Source of the DNA: Ravibacter sp964559125
Lineage (GTDB): Bacteria > Bacteroidota > Bacteroidia > Cytophagales > Spirosomataceae
Length of the DNA stretch: 64,000 nucleotides
NCBI GenBank assembly: GCA_964559125.1
Contig: CAZLGW010000007.1
Coordinates: 138,272-202,271 of the forward strand
Reading direction: 5' to 3'
The position numbers and the translations under genes are program-made. The notes beneath the pieces are model-generated. The model did no database searches and was not told the DNA's origin. It worked only from the letters and a program-made list of their open reading frames with translations. Shown one piece after another: positions 51,011-60,241 of the stretch (position 1 is its first letter; each line of letters begins with the position of its first letter).

Positions 51011-52711
51011 GTGAAAAAACCCTTATTCCAAATCTTACTGGCAACCCTCCTGGCCTGCACCGCACACGCCCAAAACTCCGTCGAAGACGAAAAGCTGGCA
51101 TACTACCGCAGCGTGATGGAGCAGGGACTGCGGGATAACGACCCGAAGCAGATCGCGGAGGGCTACTACCTGCTGGGTAAGTACGAAGAGAAAATGAACA
51201 ATTTCACAGAGGCCTACCGGCTGTTCCGTCAGGCATTGGCAATCAACGAAAGCATCCGGGATCACGAAAAAACAGAGAGGTTATACATCCGGTTTTCTCT
51301 CCTGGAGCTCAAGCAAAAGCATTTTGAAAAAGCCCTGGAATATGCACGGGAAGCGATCCGGATATCCATAGAATACGATCTTCCTAAGAACCTCCGGTCG
51401 GCCTACAACCAAATGGGGAGCATCTATCTCGAATCTGCCAGACGATCGGACAATGCGCTATCCGGGGCCCACCTGGACAGTGCATTGTACTATTTCAATA
51501 AAACCGAGGCCATAGCCCGTTCCGAAAAGAATGAGCATGAACTAGCCAAATCGAGATTCAAACTGGGCAATCTTTACCGAAAAAAAGGAGACAGGGTAGC
51601 AGCGGTCCAAAACCTGCAATACGCAGCGGAAATAAGCAAAAAGCAGATCCCGAATGAAGCGTTTGCATATCACACTAACTTAGCGCTTGCATGGATTGAA
51701 CTGGGAGCCCCTGCCGAAGCTGCGAAAGTCCTCTCCGAATGCCAGGATATGATCGACAGCGGTATCAGGGTCATACCTTTGCATAAGGCCTACTATTACT
51801 TTATCTATGCACTATATCACCAGGCTGTCGCAGAATGGCAACAGGCAATCGAACTCAATGCAAAGGCATTTAAAACTTTTAGGCAAATAAACGCCAACGA
51901 GCGCAAAGCCCACTTTCCGGTACGCCTGGACGCCATGTTAAACGCCCAGCAAAAGGATCTTTTGTTAAAAATAAGCAGTATCGAGACCGAGACCAAAGGA
52001 CGTATAATCAGCCGGCAGCAACTCGCAATGATCATCCTGGCTGTATTCTTCACCGCGCTGGTTTTATTCAGCTGGTTTCTGTACCGGAGCTACCGGAAAC
52101 AAAGATCGCTGAGCCGGAAAAACGAATTCCTGATCCGGGAGCAGCACCACCGGGTCAAAAACAACCTGCAGGTTATTTCGAGCATGCTCAGCCTGCAAAG
52201 CGATTATTTAACCGACGAAGCGTCTAAAGCAACCCTTTTCGAAAGCCAGACCAGGATCAATTCCATGGTCCTGCTCCATCGCCAGCTGTATGAAAATGAT
52301 AACGTGGAGCTGATCGATATCGGGATGCTTTTCCAGGAAGTGATCAATTCCGTAGCCCTTACTTTCGGAGTCCACAACTTTCAGGCCCGGCTTCATATCG
52401 GGGAGCGGTTCCTGGAAACGGATATGGCAACTTCCATCGGCGTAGTAGTCAATGAGCTGGTGATCAATTCGTTCAAACATGCGTTTGCCGATACTCGGGC
52501 TCCGATAGAGTTATCGACCCGGAAAACCGGCGATACAATGGAGATCACCTACAAAGACTCAGGGAATAAAGACATCAGCGGGCTCTTCGACAACCCCGGA
52601 CAACATGGGTTCGGCCTCACCCTGATCGGGATGATCCTGTTCCAGATCGATGGAAAAATGAAATATCGCTTTGAAAACGGCTCCGTATTTACCATTACCT
52701 TCAAACCCTGA
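51011..52711 (+). CDS. TPR-containing sensor histidine kinase (HisKA_2 type)
   Basis: A 566-aa protein starting with GTG; the signal sequence (PLFQILLATLLACTAHAQ) follows at once. Residues 25-320 are tetratricopeptide repeats (for example EGYYLLGKYEEKMNNFTEAYRLFRQALAI). A membrane helix at about 336-356 (LAMIILAVFFTALVLFSWFLY) is followed by the dimerisation helix EQHHRVKNNLQVISSMLSLQ with the phosphoacceptor His379 or His380, and an HATPase domain with VVNELVINSFKHAF as N box and GLFDNPGQHGFGLTLIGMI as G box. It senses an unknown periplasmic cue and phosphorylates the regulator encoded 5 bp downstream. Confidence 0.93.
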   Translation: MKKPLFQILLATLLACTAHAQNSVEDEKLAYYRSVMEQGLRDNDPKQIAEGYYLLGKYEEKMNNFTEAYRLFRQALAINESIRDHEKTERLYIRFSLLELKQKHFEKALEYAREAIRISIEYDLPKNLRSAYNQMGSIYLESARRSDNALSGAHLDSALYYFNKTEAIARSEKNEHELAKSRFKLGNLYRKKGDRVAAVQNLQYAAEISKKQIPNEAFAYHTNLALAWIELGAPAEAAKVLSECQDMIDSGIRVIPLHKAYYYFIYALYHQAVAEWQQAIELNAKAFKTFRQINANERKAHFPVRLDAMLNAQQKDLLLKISSIETETKGRIISRQQLAMIILAVFFTALVLFSWFLYRSYRKQRSLSRKNEFLIREQHHRVKNNLQVISSMLSLQSDYLTDEASKATLFESQTRINSMVLLHRQLYENDNVELIDIGMLFQEVINSVALTFGVHNFQARLHIGERFLETDMATSIGVVVNELVINSFKHAFADTRAPIELSTRKTGDTMEITYKDSGNKDISGLFDNPGQHGFGLTLIGMILFQIDGKMKYRFENGSVFTITFKP

Positions 52712-52716
52712 CCGCT

Positions 52717-53454
52717 ATGGAAATACTCATTATCGAAGACGAGATCATCACGGCCACAGATCTTAAGAATATCCTGGAAAAGAAAGGGCATTCCGTGCTC
52801 CCGATCTGCCGGAACTACCACGATGCGCTCACGGTACTTGAAAAAGCCACACCAGACCTCCTGCTGGTCGACATCAGGCTTCGTCACTCCAGCCTGGACG
52901 GGATCGGCATCGCATCGGAAATCTACGCTCTTCACGCTATTCCGATCATTTACCTGACATCTCAAACCGATCATGAAACTTTCGAGAGAGCCAGGCCTAC
53001 CCAGCCGGCGGCCTATCTTTTCAAGCCTTTCCGCAAAGAAGAGCTGGTTTTCCAGATAGAGCTCGCGTATGAGCATTACAAAATCAACAAGGCCGTTTCA
53101 CCCGATCCGTGCCTTTCAAAAAGCGTATTTTTCCCTTGTAAAGAAGGGCACCAGAAAATACACAAGCAGCATGTGCGATACATAAAAGCCGAAGGGGCTT
53201 ATGCCCGTATTTATACGACCCGGGAACAGGCTCCGCTGATGCTTTCGATGAATATCGGCTACGTGGCACAGTTTTTTGCCGCACCCAATTTCTTTAAGCT
53301 GGGCAGGTCTTACATTGTCAACCTCGACCGGATCGAAAAGTTTGACACCGATCATATATACTTCGAAGACTCCGAAGAGATCGTCCCGATCCCCCAGACA
53401 CACAGAAGAGAGCTTTTAAAAAGGATCGCCCTAGCGAAAACCCCTCAGAGATAA
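52717..53454 (+). CDS. LytTR-family response regulator
   Basis: A 245-aa protein. The receiver domain (residues 1-120) has the acidic cluster IIEDE, the phosphoacceptor Asp52 in LLLVDIRL, Thr81 in YLTSQ and Lys103 in YLFKPF. The C-terminal LytTR DNA-binding domain (about 130-240) shows VRYIKAEGAYARIYTT, FFKLGRSYIVNLDRIEKF and VPIPQTHRRELLKRI. Partner of the kinase at 51011. The target promoter is unknown; neighbouring secreted-protein genes are candidates by position only. Confidence 0.95.
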   Translation: MEILIIEDEIITATDLKNILEKKGHSVLPICRNYHDALTVLEKATPDLLLVDIRLRHSSLDGIGIASEIYALHAIPIIYLTSQTDHETFERARPTQPAAYLFKPFRKEELVFQIELAYEHYKINKAVSPDPCLSKSVFFPCKEGHQKIHKQHVRYIKAEGAYARIYTTREQAPLMLSMNIGYVAQFFAAPNFFKLGRSYIVNLDRIEKFDTDHIYFEDSEEIVPIPQTHRRELLKRIALAKTPQR

Positions 53455-53476
53455 TAACCCTTCAACAACAACATAC

Positions 53477-53484
53477 TATATTTG
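53477..53484 (+). promoter_or_regulatory. Putative -7 box before the nucleotidyltransferase gene
   Basis: TATATTTG matches TAnnTTTG. It lies 91 bp before the start codon, with a strong hairpin in between (53493-53514). No clear -33 box. Confidence 0.35.
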
Positions 53485-53492
53485 CCGCATCT

Positions 53493-53514
53493 CGCCGGCG
53501 GTCCTCCGCCGGCG
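53493..53514 (+). terminator. Perfect GC hairpin CGCCGGCGG/CCGCCGGCG
   Basis: A 9-bp perfect stem (53493-53501 with 53506-53514) around a TCCT loop, in the 120-bp gap between the response regulator and the nucleotidyltransferase. GTAGCAAAAAATTG follows, with no T-run on the plus strand. It could be a terminator for the two-component pair without a U tract, or a palindromic intergenic repeat. Confidence 0.45.
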
Positions 53515-53574
53515 GTAGCAAAAAATTGATACGGCCTTTATTGGTCAAAAACACGGTTAAAGTAAATCAAAAAA

Positions 53575-54483
53575 ATGACTCAGGTAAAACCAACGTTACT
53601 GATACTCGCCGCCGGAATAGGGAGCCGCTATGGAGGTGTCAAACAACTCGACAAATTCGGCCCCAGCGGAGAAACTATTATTGATTATTCTTTATATGAT
53701 GCAGTCAGGGCAGGATTTGGTAAGGTTGTATTTATAGTAAGAGAAGAAATACTGGAAGACGTCAATGAAATTTTCGGTCCCAGGCTGAGCGGAAAAATTG
53801 ATTTTGACTTTGCTATACAGGGATATGAAACCTATGTACCGAAAAGCCTCGGCCCCGTAGAAAGAAGCAAGCCATGGGGAACAGGGCACGCTATGCTTTG
53901 CGCCTGGGAAAAAACAACCACCCCGTTTGCCATCATCAACGCAGACGACTTTTACGGAGAGGATGCTTTTAAAACAATGAGCCGTTTCCTGAGCGAGGAC
54001 CAGGACCCTTCAAAACATGCGATGGTAGGATACGAGCTGAAGAGAACTCTTTCCGAAAACGGCACGGTGTCGCGCGGTGTGTGTACGCAGGACCAGTCCG
54101 GTCATCTTATTTCTGTCGTAGAACGTACCAAGATCTTTGAAAAAGACAATGCCATCTATTTCCAGGAAGGAGAAGAGCTCACCGAGCTGCCCCCCGATAC
54201 GCCGGTTTCCATGAATTTCTGGGGCTTCAAGCCGGGTGTCTTTCCTAAAACGCTTGAGCTTTTTGAAGCGTATGCGCAAAATAATCTGCACAATCCCAGA
54301 GCCGAATTCTACATACCCACCGTTATGTCCACTCTGCTGAACTCCGGCGAAAGCAGCTGTAAGGTATTCAAGAGTACTGCCGACTGGTTTGGTGTCACCT
54401 ATCCGGAAGATAAGCCCGTAGTTCAGGAGCAGTTGAACCGACTGCATGCAAGAGGAGCTTATCCTGACTCTCTCTGGTCATAA
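53575..54483 (+). CDS. Sugar-phosphate nucleotidyltransferase
   Basis: A 302-aa protein of the NTP-transferase fold. The nucleotide-binding start LLILAAGIGSRYGGVKQLDKFGP (residues 8-30) matches this superfamily, followed by a metal-site region IINADDFYGEDAF. The second half (VSMNFWGFKPGVF ... FYIPTVMSTLLNSG) is typical of a subgroup found in Bacteroidota and Firmicutes. It should activate a sugar phosphate with an NTP; which sugar is not determined. Genes for nucleotide-sugar enzymes (galE, rfbA, rfbB) lie 3-6 kb downstream. Confidence 0.85.
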   Translation: MTQVKPTLLILAAGIGSRYGGVKQLDKFGPSGETIIDYSLYDAVRAGFGKVVFIVREEILEDVNEIFGPRLSGKIDFDFAIQGYETYVPKSLGPVERSKPWGTGHAMLCAWEKTTTPFAIINADDFYGEDAFKTMSRFLSEDQDPSKHAMVGYELKRTLSENGTVSRGVCTQDQSGHLISVVERTKIFEKDNAIYFQEGEELTELPPDTPVSMNFWGFKPGVFPKTLELFEAYAQNNLHNPRAEFYIPTVMSTLLNSGESSCKVFKSTADWFGVTYPEDKPVVQEQLNRLHARGAYPDSLWS

Positions 54484-54499
54484 AATTCCGGGGTGCAGC

Positions 54500-55408
54500 T
54501 TATCCCTCCTGAATGTCCCATACAGAAATCATCCGGTCGTCGCTGGCAGAAATCAGCAGGTTCTGATGCGACGACCACAAAAGCTTATTGACTGAAGTGC
54601 CGTGGCCCGCATGCCGCGAGCGGTCTATCACTTTCAATAGCCGGAAGCTTGCGGCATCCCATAGTTTAATCGACTTATCCATGCTGCAGGTGGCAAACAT
54701 ATGGCCCTCCGGGCTGAAAGCGATATGGTTGATAGCGTACATATGGGCCACCACATCTTCCACCATCGCGTAGTTATTGCGGATATCCCATACCTTCAAA
54801 CGGGCGTCTCTGCCCGCAGAAAGCAGGAAATGTCCGTCCGGCGAATATGTAACGGAAAATACCGAACTGGTATGACTTAAGAAGCTGTGCAGTGGGGTCA
54901 TCGTTTCCCGGTCGAGAATGCGGACGCTGGCATCGCTCAAACCGACTGCCAGGTGCTTTCCGTCCCGGCTTATATCCAGCGATCTCACGCTTTTGTCAGA
55001 AAGCTTCACATGCTTTCTGACGGCCATATCCACGAGATCCATTACACCGATCACGCCGTCGCCGAATGCCAGGTAGACCTTTTCTCCAAAAATACGGATA
55101 TCGAAAATAGCGGAAGAGGTTACTTTCGCCGAGCCGCTCTGCTGCTTCAGGTCGGGGCGGACTAACTGGATACCTTCATAATTCTGCCCTATCCAAAGGT
55201 TTCCGGCGCTTTTATCGAGTGCCAGAGCATATACCGAACCTCCTACCCTCGCTATGAGATTGCCCAGATCCGGCTTGTCGAGATCCCACTCCACTACCAG
55301 CCCGTCGGCCCCTGCTGAAAAGAAGCGGTTCGGGTTGTAAGAAGGAATCAGCGTGTAAACCGAGTCACGATGCCCGGCAAAAGTATCCAGCTTAGAAACT
55401 TTCATCAT
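54500..55408 (-). CDS. WD40-repeat protein
   Basis: A 302-aa protein made almost entirely of WD40 repeats, about seven blades: GHRDSVYTLIPSY...VVEWD, VRSLDISRDGKHLAVGLSDASVRILD, HTSSVFSVTYSPDGHFLLSAGRDARLKVWD, MYAINHIAFSPEGHMFATCSMDKSIKLWD and SVNKLLWSSHQNLLISASDDRMISVWD. It has no signal peptide, so it is probably a cytoplasmic protein-interaction platform. The start could be either of two consecutive Met codons. Convergent with the nucleotidyltransferase gene (16-bp gap). Partner proteins unknown. Confidence 0.9.
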   Translation of the reverse strand: MMKVSKLDTFAGHRDSVYTLIPSYNPNRFFSAGADGLVVEWDLDKPDLGNLIARVGGSVYALALDKSAGNLWIGQNYEGIQLVRPDLKQQSGSAKVTSSAIFDIRIFGEKVYLAFGDGVIGVMDLVDMAVRKHVKLSDKSVRSLDISRDGKHLAVGLSDASVRILDRETMTPLHSFLSHTSSVFSVTYSPDGHFLLSAGRDARLKVWDIRNNYAMVEDVVAHMYAINHIAFSPEGHMFATCSMDKSIKLWDAASFRLLKVIDRSRHAGHGTSVNKLLWSSHQNLLISASDDRMISVWDIQEG

Positions 55409-55497
55409 CTGCAGTTCAAATGCGGCAAGGCATGGTTTTACGCATTATTCCTGTTTATTTTACAGGATAAACCTCTTTGTCAAAGAATCCGCGGCGC

Positions 55498-56136
55498 ATG
55501 CCTCTGCTTACAAACAAAATTAACATTCCCGAAGGTCATATACTAATCTGGCAGTTGGAAGAGTCAGCTGAAGAGTTAAAGGCGAATCTCCCGGAATGGC
55601 TGGATTTTTCCGAATACGCTGAAATCAGCCATCCGCAGAAACAGCGGGAATGGCTGGCGGGCCGCTGCCTGTTTGCTGCCCTCTGTAAAGAGGCAGGCAT
55701 ACCATTTCAGGGAATCTGGAAAAGTCCCGAGGGAAAGCCTTTTCTCTTAGGGTCGGTCGCGCATATTTCACTGTCCCACTCCGAGCACCTTGTAGCAGCA
55801 GCCTTTCATTTTCACTCACCTGTAGGCATCGACCTTGAGCAGCCGCGCCCGAAGCTGGTAAATATTGCACCGAAATTCCTGGCAGACGGAGAAGCAGACT
55901 TCGCCGGCGGTGATCTCGATCTCCTTTGCCGGTACTGGTGCGCGAAAGAAGCTGTTTTTAAGCTTATCGGCGGAAAGATCAGCTTCAAAAAGCATATAAG
56001 GATAACTCCCGTCGACGATCCTGCCGGATGGCGGGCCGAAATTATGTCACCCGTTTTTTCAGGTGAAGCCGGCGTACAGTTCCATCGTCTGTCCGAATAC
56101 TATCTGGCTGTTGCTCTCCGGCAACCGGAGGACTAA
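55498..56136 (+). CDS. 4'-phosphopantetheinyl transferase superfamily protein
   Basis: Start at the ATG at 55498 (212 aa); an in-frame TTG at 55477 is less likely. Motifs of Sfp-type transferases: HISLSHSEHLVAAAF, GIDLEQPRP with the metal-binding Asp, and WCAKEAVFKLIGG, the W-x-x-K-E-A signature. It transfers phosphopantetheine from CoA to carrier proteins. Its end overlaps the convergent SirB1-like gene by 4 bp (CTAA). Confidence 0.9.
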   Translation: MPLLTNKINIPEGHILIWQLEESAEELKANLPEWLDFSEYAEISHPQKQREWLAGRCLFAALCKEAGIPFQGIWKSPEGKPFLLGSVAHISLSHSEHLVAAAFHFHSPVGIDLEQPRPKLVNIAPKFLADGEADFAGGDLDLLCRYWCAKEAVFKLIGGKISFKKHIRITPVDDPAGWRAEIMSPVFSGEAGVQFHRLSEYYLAVALRQPED

Positions 56137-56984
56137 ACCTCGTCGCTGTCCTTAGGACTAATCGCATCCAGGACACGCTCCAGTTCCTGGCTCCGGTCGT
56201 TGTCACCCGATTTTTCGTAGGAAAGGATCATGTTCCTCAAAACCCTTTGTACGATATCCTGGTTGGAACAGGGCTCGTAGAAAGTCTTGTTCTGCTTGAG
56301 CTTAAGTTGTGTGATATAATGCTCGATATCCGTTTTCGAGAAAATAATCCCGCGGTTGAACACATTGATATAAAACTGGATATTCCCTTGCTTGAAAGTC
56401 AGTACGAACAGGTTGGGCAGGTTCACACCATACACCGGCATACCCAGTTTCTGCGCAATGATCATATAGATAACACAGAGCGTGATCGGGTTTCCCCTCT
56501 TGCTTTCCAACACTACGCTGATCATGGAATTGGCCGGTGAATGGAAATTTTTGGTATTAGGACCAAATCCTATCGTATTGTAAAACAGGCTGTTCATGAG
56601 CTTCACCTTCTCTGTAGGGCTCATCTGCTCCCTGTACTCCAGCCAGATCCGGTAATATAGCTGTTCTATTTCAGCCACCAGTTTTTCATAGGACAAGTCA
56701 GGATAGAGGTAAGTATTCAGTATCCACATCCCCTCCAGCAAATTCAGAGCTCCGCCGTTAATCCACGCCTGAAGACGCTCCACCATACCATCAATCTGCA
56801 GATCGTGAATCAGGTCCTCCAGCTTCTTCTGGATCACCGGGTCAAAGCTCTCCTCCCATTGTACTTCAAGAAACCTGATCACCTCACTGCCCAGCGAACG
56901 GATCTTCCCTTCCACATGCGTCGTCACTTCCTCATCTTCGTCATCAAGAAGTGACACCAGCGCCTTTATCTCTTTTTCTGTCAT
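56133..56984 (-). CDS. SirB1/transglutaminase-like protein
   Basis: Start at the ATG at 56984 (283 aa), preceded by AGGAAG; an ATG at 57056 would add 24 basic and hydrophobic residues. Residues about 90-235 match the SirB1 N-terminal transglutaminase-like fold: LNTYLYPDLSYEKLVAEIEQLYYRIW, MNSLFYNTIGFGPNTKNFHSPANSMISVVLESKRGNPITLCVIYMIIAQKLGMPVYGVNLP. The N-terminal region is helical and acidic (SLLDDEDEEV). In the family the usual catalytic triad is often altered, and the function is not established. Cytoplasmic. Confidence 0.85.
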   Translation of the reverse strand: MTEKEIKALVSLLDDEDEEVTTHVEGKIRSLGSEVIRFLEVQWEESFDPVIQKKLEDLIHDLQIDGMVERLQAWINGGALNLLEGMWILNTYLYPDLSYEKLVAEIEQLYYRIWLEYREQMSPTEKVKLMNSLFYNTIGFGPNTKNFHSPANSMISVVLESKRGNPITLCVIYMIIAQKLGMPVYGVNLPNLFVLTFKQGNIQFYINVFNRGIIFSKTDIEHYITQLKLKQNKTFYEPCSNQDIVQRVLRNMILSYEKSGDNDRSQELERVLDAISPKDSDEV

Positions 56985-57089
56985 CTTCCTGCTTGGTTTT
57001 GTTGATATACTTTGTGTAGGTATGAGTTGTAAGGGCAGGACTGCCCTTTTATACACGTGAAACTATTTTTATATGGCTATCAAATTATT

Positions 57090-57097
57090 TACTTTTG
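57090..57097 (+). promoter_or_regulatory. Putative -7 box for galE-rfbB-rfbA
   Basis: TACTTTTG matches TAnnTTTG and lies 44 bp before the galE ATG. An AT-rich tract (57064-57073) occupies the -33 region, but no TTTG was seen there. Confidence 0.4.
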
Positions 57098-57140
57098 CCC
57101 GCAATCTAAAAAATGTTTGGTAGTATCAAAATCTTATTGA

Positions 57141-58169
57141 ATGAAAATTCTAGTGACCGGAGGGGCAGGTTTTATCGGCTCTCACACCGTCGTTGAACTG
57201 CACGATGCCGGTTATCAGCCTGTTGTGCTGGATAATTTCTACAATTCCAAACCGGAGGTAATGAACGGGCTGGAAAAAATCACGGGAAAAAAGTTCCCCC
57301 TGTACCAGACAGATTGTAATAACCTCAGCGAACTGGATACTGTTTTTGAAAAAGAACGGTTCGACGGAGTTATTCATTTTGCTGCTTACAAAGCCGTCGG
57401 AGAATCGGTAGAACAGCCGCTCATGTACTACCAGAACAACCTCGGCACCCTGCTTAACCTCCTGGAGCTCTGCAGGAAACACCAGGTTAGTAACTTTGTA
57501 TTTTCATCTTCCTGCACCGTCTACGGAGAGCCCGACAGCCTGCCGGTTACCGAAAGCACACCGCGCAAGCCTGCCACATCGCCGTACGGTAATACCAAGA
57601 GTATCTGCGAGGACATCATCCGGGATTTTGTTCTTTCAGGAGCCCCGGTCAAAGCCATTGCTCTCAGGTATTTCAACCCCATCGGCGCCCACCCTTCCGC
57701 CGAAATAGGAGAACTGCCGCTGGGTGTACCGGGGAACCTCGTACCTTATATTACACAGGTAGCGGCCGGGATACGCGAGAAACTGTCTGTTTTCGGCAAT
57801 GATTACGACACGCCCGACGGCACCTGCATCCGTGATTTCATACACGTAACCGACCTCGCCAAAGCACATGTAAAAGCCCTGGAAAAAATAGAAAGAACCG
57901 ATGTAACTCCTTACTATGATGTCTTTAATGTCGGCACCGGCCAGGGGAATAGTGTACTGGAAGTGATCAGTACTTTCGAAAAAGTGAACAACCTCAGGCT
58001 TAACTATTCGTTCGAGCCCAGGAGACCGGGAGATGTCATCAAGATTTATGCCCAGTCCGACAAAATAAATTCAGAATTGAACTGGAAGGCGGAAAAGACG
58101 CTGGCCGAATCTCTTGCAGATGCCTGGCGCTGGCAGCAGAAATTAATGTCTGAAGCCTCCATATCGTAA
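57141..58169 (+). CDS. galE: UDP-glucose 4-epimerase
   Basis: A 342-aa extended short-chain dehydrogenase. NAD-binding motif GGAGFIGSH (residues 7-15), FDGVIHFAAYKAVGESV, active-site SSSCTVYG and SPYGNTK (Y-x-x-x-K), and the C-terminal RRPGD motif are typical of GalE. It interconverts UDP-glucose and UDP-galactose in the cytosol, feeding surface polysaccharide synthesis. rfbB starts 10 bp downstream. Confidence 0.95.
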   Translation: MKILVTGGAGFIGSHTVVELHDAGYQPVVLDNFYNSKPEVMNGLEKITGKKFPLYQTDCNNLSELDTVFEKERFDGVIHFAAYKAVGESVEQPLMYYQNNLGTLLNLLELCRKHQVSNFVFSSSCTVYGEPDSLPVTESTPRKPATSPYGNTKSICEDIIRDFVLSGAPVKAIALRYFNPIGAHPSAEIGELPLGVPGNLVPYITQVAAGIREKLSVFGNDYDTPDGTCIRDFIHVTDLAKAHVKALEKIERTDVTPYYDVFNVGTGQGNSVLEVISTFEKVNNLRLNYSFEPRRPGDVIKIYAQSDKINSELNWKAEKTLAESLADAWRWQQKLMSEASIS

Positions 58170-58179
58170 TTATTCATCC

Positions 58180-59241
58180 ATGTCAAAAAAAATCCTAATA
58201 ACCGGCGGAGCCGGATTTATCGGTTCGCACGTAGTCCGGCTGTTTGTCACCAAATATCATGGTTACCAGATACATAACCTGGATGCACTCACTTATGCCG
58301 GTAATCTTGCGAATCTTTCAGACATTGAAAACGCACCCAATTATCAGTTTATAAAAGGAGACATCACCGACCGGCAGTTTATTGACGGGCTTTTCGGTGA
58401 CAACCTGTATGACGGGGTCATCCACCTGGCTGCAGAATCGCATGTAGACCGGTCTATTTCCGACCCGATGGCTTTTGTCAATACCAATGTAACCGGCACG
58501 GTTAACCTGCTCAATGCTGCTCTCAAAAGCTGGAAAAACAACCCGGGAGACCGCCGGTTCTATCACGTATCTACCGACGAGGTATACGGAGAATTGCACG
58601 ATCCCGCCGATTTCTTCAGGGAAGATACCGCCTATGACCCGAGATCTCCCTATTCCGCTTCAAAGGCAGCCTCCGATCACTTCGTGAGGGCCTATCATAA
58701 CACGTTCGGACTTCCGGTAGTCGTATCGAATTGCTCCAACAATTACGGCCCCAACCACTTCCCGGAAAAGCTCATTCCGTTAATGATCAATAATATCCTG
58801 AACAATAAGCCGCTTCCTGTCTACGGGAAAGGTGAAAATATCCGCGACTGGTTGTACGTGATCGATCATGCCGGGGCCATCGATATTATTTTTCATAGAG
58901 GAGAGAATGGTGAAACCTACAATATAGGAGGAGAAAACGAGTGGAAGAATATAGACCTGGTCAAACTTCTCTGCCGGCTGATGGACGAAAGACTCGGCCG
59001 CCCGGAAGGGACATCGGCTAAACTGATCACCTACGTGACCGACAGGGCCGGGCACGATCTCCGGTATGCGATCGATGCGACCAAACTCCGCAGCCAGCTC
59101 GGCTGGACTCCTTCCGTAAAATTTGAAGAAGGTCTTGCCAGAACCGTAGACTGGTACCTTTCCAACCAGGAATGGCTGGAAGGCGTAACCAGCGGCAACT
59201 ACCAGTCATACTACGAACAGATGTACGGGAAACGGTTGTAG
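58180..59241 (+). CDS. rfbB: dTDP-glucose 4,6-dehydratase
   Basis: A 353-aa extended SDR enzyme. GGAGFIGSHV near the N-terminus, HLAAESHVDRSI, STDEVYGEL, SPYSASKAASDHFVRAYHNTFGLP with the Y-x-x-x-K motif, and NCSNNYGPNHFPEKLIPL are the RmlB hallmarks. It converts dTDP-glucose to dTDP-4-keto-6-deoxyglucose, the second step to dTDP-rhamnose and related sugars. It lies between galE and rfbA; rmlC and rmlD are not in the window. Confidence 0.97.
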   Translation: MSKKILITGGAGFIGSHVVRLFVTKYHGYQIHNLDALTYAGNLANLSDIENAPNYQFIKGDITDRQFIDGLFGDNLYDGVIHLAAESHVDRSISDPMAFVNTNVTGTVNLLNAALKSWKNNPGDRRFYHVSTDEVYGELHDPADFFREDTAYDPRSPYSASKAASDHFVRAYHNTFGLPVVVSNCSNNYGPNHFPEKLIPLMINNILNNKPLPVYGKGENIRDWLYVIDHAGAIDIIFHRGENGETYNIGGENEWKNIDLVKLLCRLMDERLGRPEGTSAKLITYVTDRAGHDLRYAIDATKLRSQLGWTPSVKFEEGLARTVDWYLSNQEWLEGVTSGNYQSYYEQMYGKRL

Positions 59242-59261
59242 AGACGCAATGCCTTGCGTCT
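59242..59261 (+). terminator. Hairpin AGACGCAA/TTGCGTCT after rfbB
   Basis: An 8-bp perfect stem with a TGCC loop begins at the first base after the rfbB stop codon, followed by TTACC. It may be a weak terminator or processing site between rfbB and rfbA. The same word (AGACGCAA...TTGCGTCT) is familiar to me as an intergenic palindrome in Bacteroidota genomes; this is recollection, not a search. Confidence 0.5.
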
Positions 59262-59292
59262 TTACCAATTAATCATTTAAAAATATTCATCG

Positions 59293-60153
59293 ATGAAAGG
59301 AATAATATTGGCAGGCGGATCGGGGACGAGGTTACATCCGCTGACGCTTGCCGTCAGCAAGCAGTTGATGCCCGTATATGACAAGCCGATGATCTATTAT
59401 CCGCTGTCAATCCTGATGCTGGCCGGGATTCGCGAAATCCTTATTATCTCCACTCCTCACGACTTACCGCATTTTCATAAGCTCCTGGGCGACGGAAGCC
59501 GGCTGGGATGCAAATTCAGCTACGCCGAGCAACCCTCTCCCGACGGCCTCGCACAGGCTTTCATAATCGGTGAAGAATTTATCGGATCGGATAAAGTGGC
59601 GTTGATCCTCGGTGACAACATCTTTTACGGTTCCGGCCTGTCCAAATTGCTGCAGGCCAACAATGATCCTGACGGAGGGGTCATTTATGCATACCAGGTC
59701 AATGACCCGGAAAGATACGGGGTAGTCGAGTTCGACAACGACAACAATGTGCTCTCAATAGAAGAAAAGCCTGAGAAACCCAGGTCCAATTATGCAGTAC
59801 CCGGGCTATATTTCTATGATAATGAAGTAGTTAGTATTGCGAAAAATATTAAACCTTCGCCTCGCGGAGAGCTCGAGATCACCGATGTAAACAAGTATTA
59901 TCTCCAGCAGGGCAGGTTGAAAGTAGGGGTACTCGACAGGGGCACTGCCTGGCTTGATACCGGCACTTTCCAATCGCTGATGCAGGCCGGTCAGTTCGTG
60001 CAGGTGATCGAAGAAAGGCAGGGCCTTAAAATCGGCTGTATAGAAGAAGTTGCCTACCGGAGAGGTTTTATCGATGCGGGCCATCTGCGCGAAATTGCCG
60101 GGCCCCTTCTCAAAAGCGGCTACGGACAATACCTGCTCAGGCTTATCGAATAA
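59293..60153 (+). CDS. rfbA: Glucose-1-phosphate thymidylyltransferase
   Basis: A 286-aa nucleotidyltransferase. GIILAGGSGTRLHPLTLAVSKQLMPVYDKPMIYYPLS at residues 3-39 is the RmlA signature; LGDNIFYGSGLS, GVVEFDNDNNVLSIEEKPEKPRSNYAVPGLYFYD and GTAWLDTGTF follow. It makes dTDP-glucose, the substrate of the RfbB encoded just upstream. Normal length. Confidence 0.97.
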   Translation: MKGIILAGGSGTRLHPLTLAVSKQLMPVYDKPMIYYPLSILMLAGIREILIISTPHDLPHFHKLLGDGSRLGCKFSYAEQPSPDGLAQAFIIGEEFIGSDKVALILGDNIFYGSGLSKLLQANNDPDGGVIYAYQVNDPERYGVVEFDNDNNVLSIEEKPEKPRSNYAVPGLYFYDNEVVSIAKNIKPSPRGELEITDVNKYYLQQGRLKVGVLDRGTAWLDTGTFQSLMQAGQFVQVIEERQGLKIGCIEEVAYRRGFIDAGHLREIAGPLLKSGYGQYLLRLIE

Positions 60154-60195
60154 CCGCCTGATCATCAACCAATTGCCTCTCCCGATCCCCGATAG

Positions 60196-60213
60196 TCCCG
60201 ATAGCTATCGGGA
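60196..60213. repeat. Perfect 18-bp palindrome TCCCGATAGCTATCGGGA
   Basis: It lies in the 88-bp gap between rfbA and the O-methyltransferase gene. Every base pairs, so it can form a cruciform or an RNA stem. ATCGTCTCATT, shared with the repeat at 5272-5310, lies at 60225-60235. It is probably a member of a dispersed palindrome family, and possibly a terminator for rfbA. Confidence 0.55.
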
Positions 60214-60241
60214 GGGCGGGACTCATCGTCTCATTTCTACT

